This document shows, piece by piece, positions 56,910-64,000 of a stretch of DNA of 64,000 nt. The stretch comes from Natronocella acetinitrilica (GTDB taxonomy: Bacteria > Pseudomonadota > Gammaproteobacteria > Nitrococcales > Aquisalimonadaceae): positions 372,001-436,000 of the forward strand of contig NZ_JALJXV010000003.1 in the NCBI RefSeq assembly GCF_024170285.1, given 5' to 3'. Within the stretch, counting starts at the first letter, position 1; each line of letters starts with the position of its first letter. The notes under the pieces are model-generated. The model had not been told where the DNA came from. It was given only the letters and a program-made list of their open reading frames with translations, and made no database searches. A program made the translations under genes and the position numbers.

Positions 56910-59900
56910 ATGCCTGCTCTTTGCAAGTTTGCTCGCCGTTTCTGCGCGTCCGCCGTGGCAACGCTGCTACTCGCCCTGCTACTTGGCTTTGCGCCGGGCG
57001 CATCAGCGCAGTTTGTGCCCCCACCCTCCCTGTCGGCGTCCGACAACCAGGCCAATCAGATCACGGTGACCATTCAGAATGCCGGCACCAACTCTTGGCG
57101 CCTGCGCCGCGACACCACGATCATTCGCAGCTGGTCGGGAAGCGGCAACATCACCCACCACGATACCGGCGCGACAGGCTCGCACACCTACCGCCTGGAG
57201 AGACCGTGCATAAATGAGGGGTGCTGGACGTGGGATATTATTGCATCAGGGAGCGGCAGCCTGCTCCAGGCGCCAGCGGTGCCCGGGTCCATTTCGGCCA
57301 CGAACACCCGCCAGTCCGATATCCAGATCAGCTGGGGCTCGGCGGCTCGCGCGACCAGCTACACGCTCCAGCGCCGTGCGGTGGGCGGGAGCTACGCCAC
57401 CGTGCGCACACAAAGCGGCACCTCCTGGACCGACACCGGCGCAACGCCGGGCGTCTCCTACGAGTATCGGGTGCGCGCCTCCAATGCCGCCGGCGACTCC
57501 AGCTGGCGCGGCACGGCGAGTGGCTATCGCGTCCTGCCCACCCCCGCGCAGCCAGGCTCGATCAGCTACAGCAACACCACCAGCAACAGCATCCCCATCA
57601 CCTGGGGGGCGTCGAGCAACGCCACCACCTTCCGCATCCAGCGCAGCGTCAATGGCGGCGGGTACGTGACCGTGCGCACCCAGTCGGCCTCGAGCACGCG
57701 CAGCTGGACCGACACGAACGTGAGCCACGGCAACACCTATGTCTACCGCGTACGCGGTGAGAACACGGATCGAAACGGGAGCTATCGGACCGGCCCGACG
57801 GTGAGCGCGCGCTACCCCGTCCCGGGCACACCCGGCTCGATTGGCTACAGCGTGAACGCCGGCGCCATGAGTCTCTCCTGGGGCAGTGCAGCGAATGCGA
57901 CAAGCTACGAGGTGCAGCGCAGCGTCAATGGCGGCGGGTACAGCACCGTGCGCACCCAGAGCGGGACGTCCTGGACCGACAGTAGCATCTCACCTGGCAA
58001 CGATTACCGCTACCGCGTGCGTGGCGTGAACCCGGATGAACCCGGGGGCTATCGGACCGGTGACACCGTGCGCTACCCGTTCGCCGACGCAGCCGTGCCG
58101 GGCTCGATTAGCACGAGCCTCTCGGGCACGGCGATGGCGGTCAGCTGGAGCGCTGCCAATAACGCTAGCAACTACCGCGTCGAGCGCCAGGCCAACGGCG
58201 GGGCGTGGGAGGTTGTGCGCACCCAGAGCGCCACCAGCTGGAGTGACAGCAGTATTGTTCGCGGCAATGACTACCGCTACCGCGTGCGCGCCGAGAACGC
58301 CGACTCCCAGAGCGGCTATCGTACGGGGCTCGAGGTGCGCTTTCCGCTGGCAACCCCGGCCGTGCCCGGCGCGATCGAGGCCACGCTCTCCGGCGCCAGC
58401 GTGGACGTCAGCTGGTCGGCCGCCGCCAACGCAAGCAGCTACCGCCTCGAGCGCCGGGTCAACGGCGGCGGATGGGAGACCCGCTCGATCCAGTCCACGA
58501 CGAGCCTGAGCGACAGCGCCATCGATCGCGGCAACAACTACACCTACCGCGTGCGCGCCGAGAACGTCGATGCCGTGAGCGCCTATCGCAGCGCAGCTGA
58601 CGTGCGCTTCCCGCTCCTCGCCCCGGCGGTGCCGGGCGGGCTGACCGCGACCACGACCCACCCCGATCATGTGGCGCTCGCCTGGTCCGCGGCGAGCGGT
58701 GCGACGGGCTACCGGATCCAGCGGCGCACGAGCGGCGGGAGCTGGTCGGCCATTGCCAGCAGCGCGAACACCACCCACCTCGACACCAGCGCGATCGCCG
58801 GCACCGCCTATGAGTATCGCGTGCGCGCCGAGAATGTGGACGCGAACTCCGCCTACGGACAGGCCGTCGGCGGTGAGCGCCTGGCGGTGCCGCCGACACC
58901 GGCCGGACTCTTTGCCTCGCAGGGCGATTTCACAGACCGCGTCGAGCTCTCCTGGGGTGCGAGTGCCCGGACCGACCTCTATCGCATCTTCCGCGACGGC
59001 GCACCGATTGGTACCACCACCGAGCCCGCCTTCGACGACGCCACCGCCACACCGGGCGTCGTGCATGACTACCGCGTGCGCGCCGAGAACGTCGCAGGCA
59101 ACTCGGCACTCTCCGCCACGGCGCAGGGCTACGCGCTCGCCCCGCCAGCGACACCGGGCGGCCTTGCCGCGGGCACGCGGAGCTCCGCCGATCACATCCG
59201 CGTGACCTGGAACCACGCCGAGGCCGCAGCCGCCTACCGCGTCTACCGCGGCACGCAGCCCAATGGCAGCGACCGCGGAGTGCTTACGAGCAATCTCCCC
59301 GGGACGCTCTTTGAGGACACCACGGCGGTTGCCGACGCCACCTACTACTACTGGGTCGCGTCGACCAATGCGGCCGGCTCGAGCGCGCTGGCCGGCCCGG
59401 TCAGCGGAGTCCGCCTCGGGGTGCCGGGCGCGCCGCAAGGCGTCGCCGCCACCACGCGCACCCACACCGAGCACGTGGCGCTCTCCTGGGCGGCGGTCGC
59501 CCATGCGGCAAGCTATCGCGTCTACCGCAACACCGAGGACAGCGCGACCGGCCGGGTGGAGATTGCAAGCGGGATCGGCGCAAGTGCCTACAACGACACC
59601 GGTGCGATCGCCGGCACGCGCTACCACTACTGGGTGCGCGCGGAGAATGCGGCCGGGCTCTCAGGCTTCAGCGCCTCGGCAAGCGGCGAGCGGCTCGCTG
59701 CACCAATGGTGCCAACCGGGCTCTCGGCAAGCCAGGCGACGCACGCCGATCGCATCACGCTCTCCTGGGAGGGGGTTGCCACGGCGAGCACCTACCGGAT
59801 TACCCGCAACGCCACGGTGATCGCGACCACGACGAGCCCCGAGTACAGCGACACCGACGTGGCTGCGGGCACGACCTACAGCTACCGCGTGCGCGCGGAG

Positions 59901-61802
59901 AACGCAGCCGGCCACTCCGCCTACAGCCAGGCCGCGAGCGGCCTTGCGCTGCCCGCACCGGGCGGCGTGGAGGGGCTGACGGCGAGTGTCCGCGAGCATG
60001 CCGATCGCGTCGCCCTCAACTGGGGGGCGGTCGAGTTCGCCGCAAGCTACCGTGTCTACCGCAACACCAGCGCCGAGACAGCGGGGCGCGAGCAGATCGC
60101 AAGCGGGGTCAGTGCCACGGGGTACAACGACACCAGCGCAACCCCCGGCACGCACTACACCTACTGGGTGCGCGCGGAGAACGCCGCAGGCCTCGGCGCC
60201 TACTCCGAGGCTGTCAGCGGCGAGCGGCTGGCGACACCGCCAGCACCCGCTGGGCTGAGCGTCACGCAGGCGGACCTCAGCGACCGCGTGGAACTCAGCT
60301 GGTCGGCATCGGCGCAGGCGGACGGCTACCGCGTCTACCGGGACGAGGTGCTGATTGCGAGCACCACGAGCGCGCTCACCTACACCGACACCGAGGTCGT
60401 GCCGGGGCAGCGCTACAGCTACCACGTCGTCGCCGAGAACGCGGCCGGTGACTCGCCGCGCAGCAGCGTGGTTGAGGGCTACAGCCTGCCCGTGCCAGCG
60501 ACTCCCACGGGTCTCTCGGCAGGCGAGGGCACCTCCACGGAGCATGTCGCGCTCAGCTGGCAGGCCGTCGAGTTCGCCAACACCTACCAGGTGTTGCGCG
60601 ATGGCGTGCTGATCGCAACGGTGAGCGCCACCGCCTATCTGGATGCGGCGATCGAGCCGAACACCATCCACAGCTACCGCGTGGTGGCCGAGAACGCCGC
60701 AGGGAGCTCTGCGGCAAGCGCCCCCGCGCAGGGCTATCGCCTGGCACCGGCCGCCGCACCGCAGGGGCTTAGCGCGAGCGATGGCAGCCACACCACGCAC
60801 GTCGCGCTCAGCTGGCAGCCCATGGACTTTGCCGAGAGCTACGAAATCGAGCGTGACGGCAGCGTGATCGCCACGGTTAGCACGCCTGGCTATCAGGACA
60901 CCACGGCTGTGGCGAACACCACCCACCGTTACCGGGTGCGCGCCGTCAACGCCGCCGGCACCAGCGCCTACTCATCGCATGCAGAGGGACTGCGTCTTGG
61001 CGTCGCGCAGCCCCCGACCGGGGTCAGCGCCAGCCAGGCAACCCATCCGGCGCGAATCACCGTGAGCTGGCAGGCGAGCGCCTACGCAGACACCTACACG
61101 CTTGAGCGAGACGGTGTTGTGATCGCCACGGTTGGCACCACGAGCTACCAGGACAGCGCGGTCGACCCCCTGGTGGCGCACAGCTACCGGGTGCGTGCGG
61201 TGAATGCAGCGGGTATCAGCGAGCCCTCCGTGCTGGCCACCGGCATGCGCCTGGGCGTGGTGGCGCCACCGGCTGACCTCGCCGCAGCGAACGGCGAGTC
61301 GGCCGATTACGTCGCCCTCAGCTGGAGTGCGGTTGCGCTCGCCGCGAGCTACGAGATCCGCCGCGATGGCAGCGTGATCGCGACCGTCTCGCAGAGTGGC
61401 TACCAGGACACGGGGGCGAGTGCGGGCGTCTCGCACAGCTACACCGTCGCTTCGGTGAACGCCGCGGGGACGAGCGAGCCCTCCGCCACTGTGAGCGGCC
61501 TTCGCCTGATCGCCCCCGAGCAGCCGCAGACGATCAGCGCCACCACAAGCCGCCTCGACGGCATTGCGGTCAGCTGGAGTGAGACCAGCTGGGCGGGGCG
61601 CTACGACCTGTATCGCAACGGCGAATTCCTGACCGCGCTGATCGACACCACCTATCTCGACACCGACCTCGCGCCCGGTGAGTCGGCCAGCTACAGCGTG
61701 CGGGCGGTCAACGCCGCCGGCGCAAGCCAGGCGAGTGCAGGCGCCACGGGCCAGCGCGCCGCCGGCGGCTTCCAGTTCCGCTCGGGGATGGGGTCGCGCT
61801 AG
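56910..61802 (+). CDS. Giant secreted fibronectin type III repeat protein
   Basis: 1630 aa. Signal peptide with TLLLALLLGFAPGASA near residue 30. After a ~75-residue N-terminal domain, roughly 17 Fn3 domains of ~88 aa follow, each with the SW-----A--Y-(V/I)-R ... Y-Y-V-A-N-AG pattern (for example ALSWSAVALAASYEIRRDGS, YRVRAENAAGHSAYSQAASG). The protein ends with a short basic GFQFRSGMGSR; no membrane anchor or LPxTG-type signal. Probably exported and extracellular, as an adhesin, matrix or spacer protein. A paralogue starts 57 bp downstream. Confidence 0.85.
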   Translation: MPALCKFARRFCASAVATLLLALLLGFAPGASAQFVPPPSLSASDNQANQITVTIQNAGTNSWRLRRDTTIIRSWSGSGNITHHDTGATGSHTYRLERPCINEGCWTWDIIASGSGSLLQAPAVPGSISATNTRQSDIQISWGSAARATSYTLQRRAVGGSYATVRTQSGTSWTDTGATPGVSYEYRVRASNAAGDSSWRGTASGYRVLPTPAQPGSISYSNTTSNSIPITWGASSNATTFRIQRSVNGGGYVTVRTQSASSTRSWTDTNVSHGNTYVYRVRGENTDRNGSYRTGPTVSARYPVPGTPGSIGYSVNAGAMSLSWGSAANATSYEVQRSVNGGGYSTVRTQSGTSWTDSSISPGNDYRYRVRGVNPDEPGGYRTGDTVRYPFADAAVPGSISTSLSGTAMAVSWSAANNASNYRVERQANGGAWEVVRTQSATSWSDSSIVRGNDYRYRVRAENADSQSGYRTGLEVRFPLATPAVPGAIEATLSGASVDVSWSAAANASSYRLERRVNGGGWETRSIQSTTSLSDSAIDRGNNYTYRVRAENVDAVSAYRSAADVRFPLLAPAVPGGLTATTTHPDHVALAWSAASGATGYRIQRRTSGGSWSAIASSANTTHLDTSAIAGTAYEYRVRAENVDANSAYGQAVGGERLAVPPTPAGLFASQGDFTDRVELSWGASARTDLYRIFRDGAPIGTTTEPAFDDATATPGVVHDYRVRAENVAGNSALSATAQGYALAPPATPGGLAAGTRSSADHIRVTWNHAEAAAAYRVYRGTQPNGSDRGVLTSNLPGTLFEDTTAVADATYYYWVASTNAAGSSALAGPVSGVRLGVPGAPQGVAATTRTHTEHVALSWAAVAHAASYRVYRNTEDSATGRVEIASGIGASAYNDTGAIAGTRYHYWVRAENAAGLSGFSASASGERLAAPMVPTGLSASQATHADRITLSWEGVATASTYRITRNATVIATTTSPEYSDTDVAAGTTYSYRVRAENAAGHSAYSQAASGLALPAPGGVEGLTASVREHADRVALNWGAVEFAASYRVYRNTSAETAGREQIASGVSATGYNDTSATPGTHYTYWVRAENAAGLGAYSEAVSGERLATPPAPAGLSVTQADLSDRVELSWSASAQADGYRVYRDEVLIASTTSALTYTDTEVVPGQRYSYHVVAENAAGDSPRSSVVEGYSLPVPATPTGLSAGEGTSTEHVALSWQAVEFANTYQVLRDGVLIATVSATAYLDAAIEPNTIHSYRVVAENAAGSSAASAPAQGYRLAPAAAPQGLSASDGSHTTHVALSWQPMDFAESYEIERDGSVIATVSTPGYQDTTAVANTTHRYRVRAVNAAGTSAYSSHAEGLRLGVAQPPTGVSASQATHPARITVSWQASAYADTYTLERDGVVIATVGTTSYQDSAVDPLVAHSYRVRAVNAAGISEPSVLATGMRLGVVAPPADLAAANGESADYVALSWSAVALAASYEIRRDGSVIATVSQSGYQDTGASAGVSHSYTVASVNAAGTSEPSATVSGLRLIAPEQPQTISATTSRLDGIAVSWSETSWAGRYDLYRNGEFLTALIDTTYLDTDLAPGESASYSVRAVNAAGASQASAGATGQRAAGGFQFRSGMGSR
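57549..57705 (+). repeat. Segment nearly identical to 62239-62395
   Basis: About 157 bp inside the Fn3 domain that starts QPGSISYSNTTSNSIPITWG are almost identical in both tandem genes, far above the rest of the coding region. A second shared block is 58172-58321 with 62860-63009 (150 bp, identical by eye). This points to recent duplication or gene conversion. Confidence 0.85.
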
Positions 61803-61858
61803 ACCCCGCCCGGCCCTTTTTGTTGATGCCATTGGGACCATAGAAGAGAGAGACCACC

Positions 61859-64000
61859 ATGCACAGTGATCAGCGCTACCTCCGTCGCCTTGTCGCAGCG
61901 ATACTCCTGCTGCTCACGACCCTCCTCGGGGCACAGGCGGCAAGCGCCGGCAGCATCGAGGTCCGCTACTTCCCAAGCTATGGATTCGACAACAAAGAGC
62001 TCGTGCGGATCACTGCGACATCCCGAAACAATGACCTCGCAAGCTTTAGGATCGTCAACATGGATACCGGCGAGGTATTCCAATCATGGACGGCATCGGA
62101 CAGGAATCCGAGGGTTTTTGTTCTGGAGACGGGACCAGGCTGGTACCGCTATCGCCTCCAGCGCCGTGGCATCATGGGAGGCAGTTGGAGCAATCGGGAC
62201 ACTGACAGCGATTACTGGCCCTTCCCAACGCCTGGCCAGCCAGGCTCGATTAGCTACAGCAACACCACCAGCAACAGCATTCCCATCACCTGGGGGGCGT
62301 CGAGCAACGCCACCACCTTCCGCATCCAGCGCAGCGTCAATGGCGGCGGGTACGTGACCGTGCGCACACAGTCGGCCTCGAGCACCCGGAGCTGGACGGA
62401 TAACAACATCAGCTACGGCAACACCTACCGCTACCGCGTGCGCGCCGAGAATGCCGATCGCAACGGCAGCTACCGCACCGGCAACCTGGTCACGGCAAGC
62501 TACCCCGTCCCGGCCACACCCGGCTCGATCAGTACGAGCCTCAACAGTGGCGCGATGAGCCTCTCCTGGGGGAGTGCCGCGAACGCGACCGGCTACGAGG
62601 TTGAGCGCAGCGTAAATGGCGGTGGCTACACCACTGTGCGCACCCAGAGCGGCACCTCCTGGAGCGACAGCAACATCTCGCCTGGCAACGACTACCGCTA
62701 TCGCGTGCGCGCCACCAACCCGGACGAGGCGAGCGGCTACCGGACCGGTGAGACCGTGCGCTACCCGTTCGCCGACGCCGCCGTGCCGGGCTCAATCAGC
62801 ACGAGCCTCTCGGGCACGTCGATGGCGGTGAGCTGGAGTGCGGCGAGCAACGCGAGCACCTACCGCGTCGAGCGCCAGGCCAACGGCGGGGCGTGGGAGG
62901 TTGTGCGCACCCAGAGCGCCACCAGCTGGAGTGACAGCAGTATTGTTCGCGGCAATGACTACCGCTACCGCGTGCGCGCCGAGAACGCCGACTCCCAGAG
63001 CGGCTATCGCACGGGGGAGACCGTGCGCTTCCCGCTCGCCACCCCGGCCGTGCCTGGCACCATCGAGGCGGCATTGCTCGGCAACGAGATCACGGTCGCC
63101 TGGAGCACGTCGAGCAACGCCACAAGCTACCGCCTGGAGCGGCGCGTGAATGGCGGCAGCTGGTCGCTTCTCACCACGACCTCGGGAAGTGGGTACAGCG
63201 ACAGCGACATCTCACGGGGCAATGACTACACCTACCGGGTGCGGGGCGTGAACGTCGATGGTGTGAGCGCCTTTCGCACCGGCAGCGACGTGCGCTTCCC
63301 GCTGGCAGCACCCGCGGTGCCGGGTGGACTGAGTGCCACCACCACGCACCCGGACCACGTCGCGCTTGGCTGGTCGGCTGCGAATGGCGCCTCTGGCTAC
63401 CGCATCCAGCGCCGCACCACGGGCGGCAGCTGGGCGGTCATCGCGAGCAGCGCAACCACGGGCCATCTTGACGCAAGCGCAGTTGCCGGCGTCGCGTATG
63501 AGTACCGCGTGCGCGCCGAGAATGTCGATGCGAGCTCGAACTACACGGCGGCGGTCAGCGGCGAGCGCCTCGCCGTGCCGAGCGTCCCGCAGGGGCTTTT
63601 CGCCACCACCGGGGACTTCACCGACCGCGTCGAGCTCGCCTGGTCGCCGACCGCGCGCACGGATCTCTACCGGGTCTTCCGTGACGGCGCGCCGATTGGC
63701 ACAACCACCGCGACGGGCTTCGACGACACCGGGGCGAGCCCCGGCGTCGTCCATGACTACCGCGTGCGTGCCGAGAACGCCGCCGGCAATTCGGGCCTCT
63801 CGGCCACGGCGCCTGGCTTCGCACTCGCACCGCCGCAGGCACCAGCCGGCCTTGGCGCAAGCGAGCACACTGCCGCCGAGCACGTGCGGGTCACCTGGAA
63901 TCATGCCGAGGCCGCGGCGAGCTACCGGGTCTACCGGGGCACGCAGTCCGGTGGTGGTGATCGCACGCTGCTTGCGAGCAATCTGCCAGGGACGCTTTTC
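61859..64000 (+). CDS. Second Fn3-repeat secreted protein (3' end outside window)
   Basis: Starts at ATG 61859 after AGAGAGAGA and is open to the window edge (714 codons visible). Signal peptide LVAAILLLLTTLLGAQAASA, a distinct ~90-residue N-terminal domain (SIEVRYFPSYGFDNKELVRI), then at least seven Fn3 domains in the same order as in the upstream gene. Tandem paralogue of the 1630-aa protein, likely co-transcribed. Different N-termini with shared repeats suggest different targeting of a common scaffold. Confidence 0.85.
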   Translation, partial: MHSDQRYLRRLVAAILLLLTTLLGAQAASAGSIEVRYFPSYGFDNKELVRITATSRNNDLASFRIVNMDTGEVFQSWTASDRNPRVFVLETGPGWYRYRLQRRGIMGGSWSNRDTDSDYWPFPTPGQPGSISYSNTTSNSIPITWGASSNATTFRIQRSVNGGGYVTVRTQSASSTRSWTDNNISYGNTYRYRVRAENADRNGSYRTGNLVTASYPVPATPGSISTSLNSGAMSLSWGSAANATGYEVERSVNGGGYTTVRTQSGTSWSDSNISPGNDYRYRVRATNPDEASGYRTGETVRYPFADAAVPGSISTSLSGTSMAVSWSAASNASTYRVERQANGGAWEVVRTQSATSWSDSSIVRGNDYRYRVRAENADSQSGYRTGETVRFPLATPAVPGTIEAALLGNEITVAWSTSSNATSYRLERRVNGGSWSLLTTTSGSGYSDSDISRGNDYTYRVRGVNVDGVSAFRTGSDVRFPLAAPAVPGGLSATTTHPDHVALGWSAANGASGYRIQRRTTGGSWAVIASSATTGHLDASAVAGVAYEYRVRAENVDASSNYTAAVSGERLAVPSVPQGLFATTGDFTDRVELAWSPTARTDLYRVFRDGAPIGTTTATGFDDTGASPGVVHDYRVRAENAAGNSGLSATAPGFALAPPQAPAGLGASEHTAAEHVRVTWNHAEAAASYRVYRGTQSGGGDRTLLASNLPGTLF

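Noticed and set aside
57990-59627. 545-aa minus-strand open frame
   Set aside because: Antisense shadow of Fn3 repeats; its repetitiveness only mirrors the coding strand.
56910-64000. Repeated DNA as a CRISPR or transposon array
   Set aside because: Repeats are whole Fn3-coding units of ~265 bp in one open frame.

Overview
The window is GC-rich (well above 60% by eye) and gene-dense. Short AT-rich islands carry near-consensus sigma70 promoters. Shine-Dalgarno sequences, the tmRNA tag (ANDDNYDHALVA), the rrn-type boxA, the LexA box and the protein families all point to a gammaproteobacterial host. The content is that of a large mobile element rather than core chromosome: a giant tRNA/tmRNA array, two rIIA-like proteins and one rIIB-like protein, toxin-antitoxin pairs, ADP-ribosyltransferase-like proteins, a Dam-type methylase, a KorA/TrfB-like DNA-binding protein and many family-less genes. 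No rRNA, ribosomal-protein, capsid, tail or terminase genes were seen. A phage-plasmid, jumbo phage or megaplasmid/ICE accessory region are all possible; the window alone does not decide.

Layout. 1-11 kb: an AbiE-like pair (toxin gene first), an exonuclease VII pair (xseA with an N-terminal DUF5710 domain, then xseB), a GHKL ATPase fused to a zincin, an AcrVA2-like protein, a DUF411 protein and several unknowns. 11-19.5 kb: a tRNA array on the + strand with its own promoter, structured leader plus terminator, and rrn-like boxB/boxA. It holds 35 tRNA genes plus a tmRNA; with a 36th tRNA at 25.4 kb all twenty amino acids are covered. One gene, tRNA-Thr(GGT), is split in its anticodon loop by a TnpB element whose promoter overlaps a LexA box. 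A lipoprotein, an R2K-like ATP-grasp protein, an HNH endonuclease and small ORFs sit among the tRNAs.

19.5-31 kb: Xre/RES toxin-antitoxin pair, an RHH/RAMA-like protein, a decayed methylase, DNA-binding proteins, a DUF1289 protein, a Sel1 protein, a VasI-like/TolA-C fusion, a PD-(D/E)XK-like protein, an ART-like protein and a Dam methylase. 30.5-34 kb: a partly duplicated, decaying block with truncated and frameshifted genes. 34-51 kb: mostly minus-strand genes, many with the same promoter type (TTGACW, 16-17 bp, TATAAT): DUF932-like protein, SF2 helicase, TrfB-like protein, two rIIA paralogues, ART-like protein, bPH2 membrane protein and unknowns. 51-54 kb: a four-gene minor-pilin cassette. 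54-56 kb: rIIB-like gene and small genes. 56.9-64 kb: two tandem secreted proteins made of fibronectin-III repeats; the second runs off the window.

How it may fit together (inference): the tRNA/tmRNA set with boxA antitermination would supply translation capacity under the element's own control. The methylase, AcrVA2-like, ART-like, TA and rII-like genes form a host-interaction and inter-element conflict layer. The pilins, Sel1 and Fn3 proteins act in the envelope or outside the cell.
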